Origin: Comamonadaceae bacterium
GTDB taxonomy: Bacteria; Pseudomonadota; Gammaproteobacteria; Burkholderiales; Burkholderiaceae
Length of the DNA: 60,868 bases
Assembly: GCA_947374535.1 (NCBI GenBank)
Contig: CANCCJ010000009.1
Span: forward strand, 1-60,868
Direction: 5' to 3'
In this document: positions 34,158 to 42,972 of the stretch, one piece after another
How positions within the stretch are numbered: the first letter of the stretch is position 1
Layout of the letters: every line of letters begins with the position of its first letter
Notes under the pieces: generated by a model
What the model was told of the DNA's origin: nothing
Databases searched by the model: none
What the model saw: only the letters and a program-made list of their open reading frames with translations
Program-made: the position numbers and the translations under genes

Positions 34158-35330
34158 TTAGCGATCGCTCAGTGTTCCGAGGAAAGCGATCAAATCCGTT
34201 ATTTCTTGCGCATTCAACGCAGGCGCTTGGCCGCGGCGGTTGTAAGGGCCTTCGGACATGTTCACATTGACGCGCTCCAAGGCTGGCAAGTCGTTGTAGA
34301 CCAACACATTCAGCGGATCCGTTGGATACCAAGCCGTTGGGTTTGTGTCTCGTGTGATGTAAAAATTCACGACGTCTTGGAGCGTGGTGAACTTGCCGTT
34401 GTGGAAGAAACGGTTGCGTTTCGCGACGTTCCTCAAGCTCGGAACTTTGAATGCACCACATAAATCTGTTCGGGCCGACAAATCAGATCGCACAGGCCCA
34501 CACAAGCCCTTGTCGTAATAACTAGCAACGGCATTCGCTGGAATATCTGGGTTTCTTGGCACACCAAGGCTGTCATAAGAGAAATCGGTAAACAAAGCAG
34601 CAGGCGCGTTATCTGGCTTTGTGCTCGGGTGACAGGCAGCGCAATTGCCCTTGTCGGTGCGGTTAAACCAAGCGAAGCCTCTTAGCTCCTCGGGCGTGAA
34701 TGATTCCTTGCCTTGATTCACTGCATCAAACTTGCTGGAGAAGGGAGCGAAGTCGCTGTCTTCGATTTGATAGCGCTCAAGGGCATAGGCCACGCGTTCG
34801 AATGCCGTGTTCGGATCATTGAAGATATTTGCACCAAAGACCTTTTTGAATTGGTCGGCATACGCAGCGTTGCTTAATTTCCCGATCACGGACGCCGCAT
34901 CGCTGTTGGCCATTTCGGCCGCGCCCAAAAATGGGCCTTTCGCTTGTTCTGCCAAGGAGTTCACCCGACCATCCCAAAAGAAGCCGCCCATCGGTGTGCC
35001 GTCACTGGCGAACTTGAAGGCGCCATTGAATTTGAGGTAATTGATGGCCGGTGGATTGCGTAAACCGGCTACTGTCAGCGGCAATGACGCGCCACCCAAA
35101 GCGACTGCCGTTGTGAAGGGCGAAGCATGCCCAATGCTGGGATCGTGGCAAGTCGCGCAAGACATGGCGCCCGAAGCCGACAAACTGGGGTCTGAAAAGA
35201 TCAATTGCCCCAGCTGAGCGGCAGCACTCATCGCCTCAGCAGAGGCCGAATCCCCGCCGCCACCCCCGCCACAAGACGCCAAGAATGTCGAACAGATCAA
35301 TAACGGTGCTAATAAACGGAGCCTAAACAT
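34158..35330 (-). CDS. Di-heme cytochrome c peroxidase-like lipoprotein
   Basis: 390-aa member of the CcpA/MauG family. A lipobox LASC puts the lipidated Cys at residue 20, followed by six glycines. Two heme c sites are visible: CATCH at 58-62 and CAACH near residue 230, each in its family context (DPSIGHASPF; LRGFAWFNRTDKGNCAACHPS). The block VPSLRNVAKRNRFFHNGKFTTL is typical. It heads the leftward iron operon. It may detoxify peroxide during iron uptake or pass electrons to metal; which one is not shown by sequence. Confidence 0.9.
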   Translation of the reverse strand: MFRLRLLAPLLICSTFLASCGGGGGGDSASAEAMSAAAQLGQLIFSDPSLSASGAMSCATCHDPSIGHASPFTTAVALGGASLPLTVAGLRNPPAINYLKFNGAFKFASDGTPMGGFFWDGRVNSLAEQAKGPFLGAAEMANSDAASVIGKLSNAAYADQFKKVFGANIFNDPNTAFERVAYALERYQIEDSDFAPFSSKFDAVNQGKESFTPEELRGFAWFNRTDKGNCAACHPSTKPDNAPAALFTDFSYDSLGVPRNPDIPANAVASYYDKGLCGPVRSDLSARTDLCGAFKVPSLRNVAKRNRFFHNGKFTTLQDVVNFYITRDTNPTAWYPTDPLNVLVYNDLPALERVNVNMSEGPYNRRGQAPALNAQEITDLIAFLGTLSDR

Positions 35331-35371
35331 GGGTGGCGAAGTGTTTGATTTGTTTTGGATGTAGAATCAGT

Positions 35372-35390
35372 ATAAATGCAAATCATTCCT
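35372..35390. promoter_or_regulatory. Fur-box-like site between the two iron operons
   Basis: The central 13 bases AATGCAAATCATT match 11 of 13 positions of the inner Fur box AATGATAATCATT. An overlapping inverted repeat GCAAAT-N7-ATTTGC covers 35378-35396. It lies in the 103-base divergent spacer between the peroxidase-like gene and feoA and could control both directions. Confidence 0.55.
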
Positions 35391-35433
35391 ATTTGCGTTC
35401 AGAGTTTGAAATTTCTCAAAAAAGTCCACCGTC

Positions 35434-35706
35434 ATGCATGCACCCATCACTGCAAATCCGCATCAGCCCAAGTTGCCACTGACCTTGGAAAGACTCTCAC
35501 ATGGTGAGTCTGGAAACGTCATGGCCATTAATGTGGAGGATGAGTTGAAAAAACGCTTCTTCGCCATGGGGCTGAAAGAGGGCGCGCATGTTCGCGTGCT
35601 GCGCAAAGCTACGTTTGGCGGGCCGATGCATCTTCGCGTGGGCACGAGCGAATTGATTCTTCGTCTAAAAGAAGCCTGCTGTATTTGCCTCGTCGCCGCT
35701 CAATGA
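35434..35706 (+). CDS. feoA: Ferrous iron transport protein FeoA
   Basis: Small cytoplasmic SH3-like FeoA domain, 90 aa, needed for FeoB function. Blocks seen: LERLSHGESGNVMAI, KKRFFAMGLKEGAHVRVLRKATFGGPMHLRVG and the end SELILRLKEACCICL. An N-terminal extension of about 15 residues precedes the domain. The TGA overlaps the feoB ATG. Confidence 0.95.
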   Translation: MHAPITANPHQPKLPLTLERLSHGESGNVMAINVEDELKKRFFAMGLKEGAHVRVLRKATFGGPMHLRVGTSELILRLKEACCICLVAAQ

Positions 35707-37463
35707 AACGCATTGCACTACTCGGCATGCCCAACACGGGCAAGTCCACCCTCTTCAATCGACTCACAGGCGCACATGCCAAGGTTGGCAATTGGCCCGG
35801 CCTCACCGTGGAGCTGCTCAATGCGCGTTTGATCTTGGGCGATCAAGTCGTTCGTTTGGTTGACTTGCCCGGCATTTACGATCTGAACGGCTACTCGGAT
35901 GACGAAAAAGTTGTCACCAAATTTCTAGAGACCCAAGCGACTGACCTCATCATCTTCGTGCTCAACACATCGCAGTACGAGCGCCAATTGAATCTGCTGA
36001 GCCAAGTCATGGCAAAGGGCATTCCCATGCTGCTGGTCATGAACATGGTGGACGAGGCCAGCGCCATGGGCATCACCGTGGATGTCGACGCACTGAGCCG
36101 CCAACTTCAACACCCCGTCCATCTGCTCTCGGCGAAATATGGCCAAGGGATGGAGCGCTTGCAACCCGCAATGCGCCAAGCGCTCAGCGCTGACCAAACC
36201 AAATTAAGCCACCCGCTTTCTCTGTCGGAAATCGAAAGCGCCTTCAAAGAAGCCATGCGCGTTCCGGCGCAAGCCTCGAATGCGTTGACCGAGAAGCTGG
36301 ACAAAGTGCTGCTCCACCCGCTGTTTGGGCTGCCTCTGTTTTTTGCCGTCATGCTGCTGCTCTTTGAAGGCGTGTTTGCCATTGGCAAACCGCTGCAAGA
36401 TGGCACGGCTTGGCTGCTGACTGCTTTTCGTGCCGCGGCACTTGAACCCTTAAGCGCGCACCTGCCCTTGATGCTTCAAGGGCTCCTACTTGATGGGGTC
36501 TACAACGGCTTGAGCACCGTCGCCAGCTTTGTGCCCCTCATCGTGCTGTTCTTTTTGTTCATGGGCATTGTGGAAGACACCGGTTATTTATCTCGCGCGG
36601 CATTCTTGATGGACGCGCTGATGGCCAAGTTTGGATTGGATGGCCGCAGCTTTGTGATGCTTCTGATGGGGTTTGGCTGCAATGTGCCGGCCTTGATGGG
36701 AACTCGGGTCATTCGCTCCAAAGGGCTTCGCTACTTGACGATGCTCACCATTCCGTTTTCCTTGTGCTCGGCGCGGATGCAGGTGTTTGTCTTCTTCATT
36801 GCTGCGCTCTTTACCGCCGAGCAAGCGCCATGGGTGCTGTTCTCGCTCTATGTGATGAGTATCTTGATGTCCATCGTCACCTCGTTGATCTTCAAGCGAG
36901 AGTACGTCAACAACGATGCGTTTGTGTTGGAAATGCCGCCTTATCGCTTTCCGACCGTTCGCCAAATGGTGCTCACGGGCTCGCAAGAAGTTAGGCACTT
37001 TTTAAACCGCGCCACGCGCTTCATCGTGATTGGTGTGGTGATGATTTGGATCCTCACCAACTTCCCGCTGGGCGTGCAATCAGGCAGCATTGACTCATGG
37101 GCTGGACAATTGGGGAACTTGCTTCAACCCCTGTTTAGCCCACTTGGCATCAACGCAGAGCTGACGATTGCCCTGTTGTTTGGCTTCATTGCCAAAGAAA
37201 TCGTCATTGGCTCCCTGGCCGTGATTTATGGTCAAGAAGGCGGCGCTTTGGTTCAAACCATCACGCAGCACATCACTTGGGTTCAAGCCTATAGCTTCAT
37301 GCTGTTTGTCTTGATCTACACACCCTGCGTTTCGGCGATTGCCACCATTCGCAATGAAACGAAAAGCATTAAATTTACGGCGCTTTCAATTGCATGGCCG
37401 TTGGCCACGGCATGGTTGGTGAGCTTTGCGTTTTACCAAACCGCCATGGTCTTGACGCACTGA
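35703..37463 (+). CDS. feoB: Ferrous iron transporter FeoB
   Basis: Fe(II) permease, 586 aa, with an N-terminal G domain (G1 GMPNTGKST at residues 8-16, KVGNWPG, G3 DLPGIY, G4 NMVD) and a C-terminal membrane part with two Gate motifs (SLCSARMQVF; CVSAIATI). It is shorter than the E. coli protein, mainly from a compact helical-spacer region, but its C-terminus is complete. The ATG overlaps feoA by four bases; a TTG at 35685 is an unlikely alternative. Confidence 0.95.
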   Translation: MKRIALLGMPNTGKSTLFNRLTGAHAKVGNWPGLTVELLNARLILGDQVVRLVDLPGIYDLNGYSDDEKVVTKFLETQATDLIIFVLNTSQYERQLNLLSQVMAKGIPMLLVMNMVDEASAMGITVDVDALSRQLQHPVHLLSAKYGQGMERLQPAMRQALSADQTKLSHPLSLSEIESAFKEAMRVPAQASNALTEKLDKVLLHPLFGLPLFFAVMLLLFEGVFAIGKPLQDGTAWLLTAFRAAALEPLSAHLPLMLQGLLLDGVYNGLSTVASFVPLIVLFFLFMGIVEDTGYLSRAAFLMDALMAKFGLDGRSFVMLLMGFGCNVPALMGTRVIRSKGLRYLTMLTIPFSLCSARMQVFVFFIAALFTAEQAPWVLFSLYVMSILMSIVTSLIFKREYVNNDAFVLEMPPYRFPTVRQMVLTGSQEVRHFLNRATRFIVIGVVMIWILTNFPLGVQSGSIDSWAGQLGNLLQPLFSPLGINAELTIALLFGFIAKEIVIGSLAVIYGQEGGALVQTITQHITWVQAYSFMLFVLIYTPCVSAIATIRNETKSIKFTALSIAWPLATAWLVSFAFYQTAMVLTH

Positions 37464-37601
37464 TCTGGCGCAATTTAGAACGATTGCACTCAGCTTTGAT
37501 GGAGCAACAGGTTTTGTCCTGAACGAGATAACAGCGTAAATCCTGAATTCTCAATTTGCCAACTCTTGTTATTCTTGACCGACGCATTGAGGGAAAGAAT
37601 C

Positions 37602-37811
37602 GTGGCTTATTTCAAACTGTTTTTCAGCATCAGCATCAAAGCGAGCTTGGCCATCGTGGCTTTGTCTGAAGCGGCGCTGATCTACATGTCAGATTTTTCT
37701 GGTTACATGTTTGATGTGGTGATCCTCTCGCTCGCACTGGGCATGACCTTGTACTGCTTTGTACGCGCCATCAAAAACTACGCAGCAGAAACAAAAAAAC
37801 TCGGCCTGTGA
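37602..37811 (+). CDS. Small two-helix membrane protein
   Basis: 69-aa protein from GTG with AGGGA eight bases upstream; an in-frame TTG at 37566 lacks this signal. Two hydrophobic helices (LFFSISIKASLAIVALSEAALIYM and YMFDVVILSLALGMTLYCFV) and a basic tail (KNYAAETKKLGL). Not recognised. It follows feoB by about 140 bases. Confidence 0.55.
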   Translation: MAYFKLFFSISIKASLAIVALSEAALIYMSDFSGYMFDVVILSLALGMTLYCFVRAIKNYAAETKKLGL

Positions 37812-37835
37812 TCTCTTTGAAGCTACCATTTCTGG

Positions 37836-38474
37836 ATGCTTCAGTACCAAACCGTTCCTGTCACCCCCTTCCAACAAAACTGCTCCATCGTCTGGTGCGA
37901 CGAGACGATGCAAGCCGCCGTCATCGACCCGGGTGGCGACTTGCCACTCATTGAAGAGACCTGTCAACAGCTGGGCGTCACGCTAGAACAAATCTGGATC
38001 ACCCACGCGCACATCGACCACGCGGGTGGCACTGCCGACTTGGCAGAAAAGCTCAACTTGCCCATCATCGGCCCGCAAGAGGACGACCAATTTTGGATTG
38101 ACGGTTTGCCACAAGCCGCTGCCAATTACCACTTCCCGCCATCCAGACCCTTCAAACCCACTCGTTGGCTGCACGATGGCGATACCGTGACGCTTGGCTC
38201 ACACACGCTCAAAGTCCGCCACTGCCCCGGCCACACACCCGGCCATGTGGTGTTCTATTCGCCCGAAATCAAACGCGCATTCGTAGGTGATGTGCTGTTT
38301 GCCGGCAGCATTGGCCGCACAGACTTTCCACGTGGCAACCACGAAGATTTGATCAACAGCATCACGCAACGTTTGTGGCCCATGGGCGACGACACCGTGT
38401 TCATTCCGGGGCATGGCCCCGAGAGCACCTTCGGACGCGAGCGCGTGAGCAACCCGTATGTAGGCGGCACCTAA
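37836..38474 (+). CDS. MBL-fold metallo-hydrolase (YcbL-type)
   Basis: 212-aa metallo-beta-lactamase-fold enzyme of the glyoxalase II-like YcbL type. Metal ligands are THAHIDHAG (HxHxDH) near residue 58, the His in HCPGHTPGH near 130, Asp in FVGDVLF near 150, and the C-terminal His in PGHGPEST. Likely hydrolyses glutathione thioesters. The histidine kinase gene begins five bases after its stop. Confidence 0.92.
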   Translation: MLQYQTVPVTPFQQNCSIVWCDETMQAAVIDPGGDLPLIEETCQQLGVTLEQIWITHAHIDHAGGTADLAEKLNLPIIGPQEDDQFWIDGLPQAAANYHFPPSRPFKPTRWLHDGDTVTLGSHTLKVRHCPGHTPGHVVFYSPEIKRAFVGDVLFAGSIGRTDFPRGNHEDLINSITQRLWPMGDDTVFIPGHGPESTFGRERVSNPYVGGT

Positions 38475-38479
38475 GCCAC

Positions 38480-39970
38480 ATGCAACTTGATACGCAAACC
38501 ACGATCTTCATGATCTGCTTCGTGTACTTGATGCTGCACGGCGCCATTTGGCTCGCGTTGCTGGAGTACAGGAGCTTTCAGGTCAAGCTATGGTGCGCGT
38601 CCGGCATGATCAGTGGTGTGGCTGTGGTCTTGCTGGCCATACGCGGAAGCATTCCGGATGTGGTGTTCTTTTATGTTGCGCAGTTCTTGATGCTGATCGG
38701 CAACTGGGGCCGCATGGTGGCCTTGCGCATGTACCTGCTGCCCGCACCAAAAGACAAAGCGTTTCGCATTTACACCTTGGCCAATACGGCGTACTTTGCC
38801 GTCTTTTCCTACCTCATTTACTTTCACCAAGCCGAATGGCTCGCGCTGCTGCTGTTCAACGGTTTCTACGCCTTGCTGTGCTTGGACTATTTCCGCATTG
38901 GCCAAAAGCTCAATCAGCGCCAAGCGTCATTGGGCGCCAAATTGTTGATGTGGGCCGGATTGAGTTTCACAGCCACACTGGCCACACGCACCCTTGGCGT
39001 CGCCATACACGGCGACATGCATGACATTTACGCCCCGAGCTGGGACCAAGCGGTCATGGTCGCAGGCCAATTTACCGCCATCACCTTGAGCAACATTGCG
39101 TTCTTGCGTATCTTTTTAGAAATTGCTGAGCGTAAAAACATGGCGATGACGCATGAATTGGCTGTCACTAGCGAACGTGCAAACGCCATGCAACAAACCA
39201 GCATCGAATTGAAGCAAGTACTGAAAGAGCGTGAAGAAATCATTCGGCAACTGGCCATCTTTAATAAAACGGCGGGCATGGGCGCCTTGGTGGCTAGCTT
39301 GGCGCATGAGCTAAGCCAGCCACTCACGGCGATTCAACTCAACGCCGAACTGATTGATTCAGCCCTACTGAACTCAGCGACAGCAACCAACTCAGACCAT
39401 GCTGTCAAAGAAGCCATGCAGGACTTGCTGAAGGACAACCAACGCGCATCGACCATCATCAAAACCTTGCGCAATATGTTTGGCAATGGACGCAAATCCA
39501 TCTCGACCTTCGACATGAACGAACTGGTGAACGATGTGCTGTTGATCTGCAAATCTAAATTGCGCCACCACAACATCGCCTTGAAAGTGGATTTGCATCC
39601 AGACGCGACAAATATCACGGGTGACAAATCGCAACTGCAGCAGGTTTTACTCAACCTCATCACCAATGCCACAGCTGCATTTGCGCCCAATTTTTCAAAG
39701 CAAAAACACATCACGGTGCGCACACAATTGCAAGACGCCAATGCACGTCTCACCGTCGACGACAACGGATCAGGCATTGCACCTGACATCGCTGACTCCA
39801 TTTTTGAATTACTGCGCACCAACAAAGAAGATGGCATGGGTATTGGTCTGTGGCTGAGCCGAACGATTGTGGAATCGCATCACGGCACGATTGGTTTTGA
39901 GACCAGCGCCAGCGCAGGCACCACCTTCACAGTGATGTTGCCCGTCACCACACAAGCCATGATTTACTGA
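38480..39970 (+). CDS. Sensor histidine kinase, orphan
   Basis: 496-aa membrane kinase starting MQLDTQTTIFMICF; the frame is open upstream but that reads through the hydrolase gene. About six to seven membrane helices occupy residues 5-215. A short coiled linker precedes the H-box LAHELSQPLTAIQ near residue 275, and HATPase motifs follow (N-box LLNLITNATAAF, DNGSGIAPD, GMGIGLWLSR). No response regulator is adjacent, so its partner is unknown. Confidence 0.88.
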   Translation: MQLDTQTTIFMICFVYLMLHGAIWLALLEYRSFQVKLWCASGMISGVAVVLLAIRGSIPDVVFFYVAQFLMLIGNWGRMVALRMYLLPAPKDKAFRIYTLANTAYFAVFSYLIYFHQAEWLALLLFNGFYALLCLDYFRIGQKLNQRQASLGAKLLMWAGLSFTATLATRTLGVAIHGDMHDIYAPSWDQAVMVAGQFTAITLSNIAFLRIFLEIAERKNMAMTHELAVTSERANAMQQTSIELKQVLKEREEIIRQLAIFNKTAGMGALVASLAHELSQPLTAIQLNAELIDSALLNSATATNSDHAVKEAMQDLLKDNQRASTIIKTLRNMFGNGRKSISTFDMNELVNDVLLICKSKLRHHNIALKVDLHPDATNITGDKSQLQQVLLNLITNATAAFAPNFSKQKHITVRTQLQDANARLTVDDNGSGIAPDIADSIFELLRTNKEDGMGIGLWLSRTIVESHHGTIGFETSASAGTTFTVMLPVTTQAMIY

Positions 39971-39992
39971 GGCCTGCGGTTAGGTGCACGAT

Positions 39993-40820
39993 TTATTTTG
40001 TGCGCTCGTACAGGGGCAGGACCTTGGGCAAGTTGGCTTGAATCTCTTCAATGCGCGTATTGCCTGAAGGGTGGGTGCTGAGCCACTGCGGTGGCGCGCC
40101 TTTGTTGGCTGTACTCATTTTTTGCCACAGCGTGACGCCAGCGCGTGGGTCGTAGCCCGCGCGTGCAGCTATTTCCATGCCCACCAAGTCGGCCTCGGTT
40201 TCGTCGTCTCGGCTGAACTTCAGGTTGATCAAATTTGCGCCTTGCTTGGCCACGATGTCGGTGAGTTGGGGACTCACGCCAAAAAAGACTGCCGCCACCG
40301 TGCTGCCAATCGTGGCAAGGCCGTTGGTGGCGGTGGCCTTGCCCATGCGCTCGCGGGCATGCTCGCGCAAAGCGTGCGCGATTTCGTGCCCCATCACCAT
40401 CGCGACTTCATCGTCGGTGAGTTGCAGTTGGGTCAAGATGCCGCTGTAAAACGCAATCTTGCCGCCTGGCATGCAAAACGCGTTGATTTGATTGGAGCCC
40501 ACGAGGTTAACTTCCCACGTCCACTCTCTGGCGCGCGGGTTCCAGTCGTAGCTTTGAGGAATCAAGTCTTTGGCAATGCGACGCAAGCGGATGACCTGTG
40601 GGTGATTGTCTGGCCCCAAGGCATTTTTGCTGGCCGCTTCTTTCATCATGTCGGTGTATTGCTTACGGGCCGATTGTTCCACCTCCGCAGCGGGTACCAG
40701 ACCCGCGAAAACCGAAGCTTCTTTGCTCACTTCCACGCCATCCCGTGCCAACAACGCACCACTACCCAAGCCACACGCGCAACCGGCACAGCCATAAAGA
40801 AAAGCACGTTTGGTGAGCAT
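39993..40820 (-). CDS. M48 family metallopeptidase
   Basis: Zinc protease of 275 aa of the periplasmic LoiP/YcaL/BepA-like M48 class. Start MLTKRAFLYGCAGCACG gives a signal or lipoprotein-like N-terminus; the longer frame up to 40931 is rejected as it runs into the divergent gene. Catalytic HEIAH lies near residue 145, the third zinc ligand in DDETEADLVG near 210. Probably acts in outer-membrane protein quality control. Confidence 0.88.
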   Translation of the reverse strand: MLTKRAFLYGCAGCACGLGSGALLARDGVEVSKEASVFAGLVPAAEVEQSARKQYTDMMKEAASKNALGPDNHPQVIRLRRIAKDLIPQSYDWNPRAREWTWEVNLVGSNQINAFCMPGGKIAFYSGILTQLQLTDDEVAMVMGHEIAHALREHARERMGKATATNGLATIGSTVAAVFFGVSPQLTDIVAKQGANLINLKFSRDDETEADLVGMEIAARAGYDPRAGVTLWQKMSTANKGAPPQWLSTHPSGNTRIEEIQANLPKVLPLYERTK

Positions 40821-40856
40821 GAAGAAGTCTTTTTCTGAAAGCCTGAAAATAGAGGG

Positions 40857-42197
40857 ATGAACGATACAACAAGTCCCGCAACCACGTCGCCCAATGAAGT
40901 TAAAAAACTGAGCTGGCTGGCCGCACTGCATGTGTACTTGGAGCCCTCGGCGTGGCGCATGTTGTGTCTGGGCTTCTCTGCGGGTTTGCCGTTGTTGCTG
41001 GTACTGGGCACGCTCAGTTTTCGCTTGCGCGAAGCAGGCATTGACCGCAGCACCATTGGCTTTTTGAGCTGGGTGGGTTTGGCCTACGGCTTCAAGTGGA
41101 TGTGGTCGCCGTTGGTGGACCGCTTGCCTTTGCCGCTGCTCACGCGCTGGCTAGGTCGACGCCGCAGCTGGCTGTTGTTGGCTCAGGCCATCGTGGTGGC
41201 GGGCTTGGTGGGCATGGCTGTGCTGGACCCGCAAGTTGCCCTGGAGCCTGTGGTGTGGTGTGCCTTGGTGGTCGCGTTTGGCTCCGCCACGCAAGACATT
41301 GCGCTCGATGCATTTCGCATTGAATCCGCCGACACTCAACACCAAGCCGCACTTGCCGCCACTTACCAAACCGGCTATCGCCTCGCCATGATTTGGGCGG
41401 GTGCAGGCGTGTTGTGGATTGCAGCGCGCGTCGCTGGTACCGACGACAGCAGCTACCAACACGCCGCATGGCAAACCGCTTACCTTGTGATGGCTGCGTC
41501 CATGAGCTTGGGTGTGTTGACCGTGCTGCTCTCCCCCGAGCCTGCACAACGCGACATGCCTGCCACACGCAACGCAGCGGAGTGGTTGAAAGGTGCACTC
41601 ATTGAGCCCTTTGCCGAGTTCATTCGTCGTTACCGCTGGCAAGCCGCCATCATCTTGGGGCTCATCGCCGTTTACCGCATCAGCGATGTGGTGATGGGCA
41701 TCATGGCCAACCCGTTTTATGTGGACATGGGTTACACCAAAGACGAAGTAGCCGCCATTACCAAAGTGTTTGGCGTCGTCATGACGCTGCTGGGTGCGTT
41801 CATTGGCGGCGTGCTGTCGATGCGCTTGGGCGTGATGCGCATCCTCATGCTGGGCGCGGTCCTGAGCGCCGTCACCAATTTGCTGTTTGCCTGGCTCGCC
41901 ACACGCGGCCATGATTTGACCGCTTTGATTTGGGTGATCTCGGCCGACAACTTGGCCAGCGGCATTGCATCAGCGGCATTCATCGCGTATTTGTCCAGCC
42001 TGACGAATGTGAACTACTCGGCCACGCAATACGCGCTGTTCAGCTCCATGATGTTGCTCGCGCCCAAATGGCTGGCTGGCTTCTCGGGCGTGTATGTGGA
42101 CGCGCACGGCTACGAAGCCTTCTTCACCAGCACCGCGTTGCTGGGTGCGCCCGTATTGCTGCTGGTATGGCTGGCGTCGCGCGTATTGCCGCGCTGA
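40857..42197 (+). CDS. AmpG-like MFS transporter
   Basis: 446-aa, 12-helix permease resembling AmpG muropeptide permeases: SAGLPLLLVLGTLSFRLREAGIDRSTIGFLSWVGLAYGFKWMWSPLVDRLPLP at the start and FGSATQDIALDAFRIE in the first half, then YATQYALFSS-like (SATQYALFSSMM) near the end. AmpG imports anhydromuropeptides for cell-wall recycling. The identification is to subfamily level. Confidence 0.85.
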   Translation: MNDTTSPATTSPNEVKKLSWLAALHVYLEPSAWRMLCLGFSAGLPLLLVLGTLSFRLREAGIDRSTIGFLSWVGLAYGFKWMWSPLVDRLPLPLLTRWLGRRRSWLLLAQAIVVAGLVGMAVLDPQVALEPVVWCALVVAFGSATQDIALDAFRIESADTQHQAALAATYQTGYRLAMIWAGAGVLWIAARVAGTDDSSYQHAAWQTAYLVMAASMSLGVLTVLLSPEPAQRDMPATRNAAEWLKGALIEPFAEFIRRYRWQAAIILGLIAVYRISDVVMGIMANPFYVDMGYTKDEVAAITKVFGVVMTLLGAFIGGVLSMRLGVMRILMLGAVLSAVTNLLFAWLATRGHDLTALIWVISADNLASGIASAAFIAYLSSLTNVNYSATQYALFSSMMLLAPKWLAGFSGVYVDAHGYEAFFTSTALLGAPVLLLVWLASRVLPR

Positions 42198-42260
42198 TTT
42201 ACCCAGTCTTTACTTTGACTTCAGACAAGCCCAGAAAACCCAAGGCATGATGAATTCACC

Positions 42261-42968
42261 ATGAACACCTTGCTCCTGATCGAAGACGACCACCGCCTCG
42301 CCAACATGGTGAGCGAGTACCTTGAACAATCTGGCTTCAGCGTGCAACACGCAGCGAATGGTCTGAGCGGCCTCAAGACGCTGCAAGACACCGCCCCCGC
42401 ATTGGTGCTGCTTGACTTGATGCTGCCCGACATCGATGGCCTTGAAGTCTGCCGCCGCATCCGTGCATTGCCCGGAACCTTGGCGCAAACACCCGTCCTG
42501 ATGCTGACCGCCAAGGGCGACCCGATGGACCGCATCGTCGGTCTTGAACTTGGCGCGGACGATTACCTGCCCAAGCCTTTCGAGCCCCGCGAGTTGCTGG
42601 CCCGCATTCGTGCCGTGCTGCGCCGCCATGCGCCAGGAGAGGCCGCTGAGGCCACACATCAAACGATCAAATTCGGTTCGCTGGAATTGGACCGCGATGC
42701 CCGCACCGTCAGCGTGCGAGGCCACGTCTGCGATCTGACGGCCTACCAATTTGATCTACTCTGGGTCTTGGCTGAGCGCGCGGGCCGCGTCCTGTCGCGC
42801 GACCAAATCATGGAAGCCGTTCGCGGCCGAGAACTCGAAGCCTTCGACCGTTCGATCGATGTGCACATGGGCCGCATTCGCGCGGCCATTGAAGACGATG
42901 CCAAAGCCCCAAAGCGTATCTTGACCGTGCGCGGCGTGGGCTACGTGTTCGCCAAACAACAAGACTAA
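42261..42968 (+). CDS. OmpR-family response regulator
   Basis: 235-aa regulator: receiver domain residues 1-118 (acidic pair EDDH, phospho-acceptor Asp in LLDLMLPDIDG near 52, Lys in LPKPFEPRE) and an OmpR/PhoB winged helix (LTAYQFDLLWVLAERAGRVLSRDQIME, VDVHMGRIR-type segment, TVRGVGYVF). The paired kinase follows after four bases. Confidence 0.95.
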   Translation: MNTLLLIEDDHRLANMVSEYLEQSGFSVQHAANGLSGLKTLQDTAPALVLLDLMLPDIDGLEVCRRIRALPGTLAQTPVLMLTAKGDPMDRIVGLELGADDYLPKPFEPRELLARIRAVLRRHAPGEAAEATHQTIKFGSLELDRDARTVSVRGHVCDLTAYQFDLLWVLAERAGRVLSRDQIMEAVRGRELEAFDRSIDVHMGRIRAAIEDDAKAPKRILTVRGVGYVFAKQQD

Positions 42969-42972
42969 CGCC

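Noticed and set aside
40690..40707. GCGGGTACCAGACCCGC as a third copy of the hairpin element
   Set aside because: It shares only about ten bases with the loop core, has a six-base stem, and lies inside the M48 protease coding sequence.
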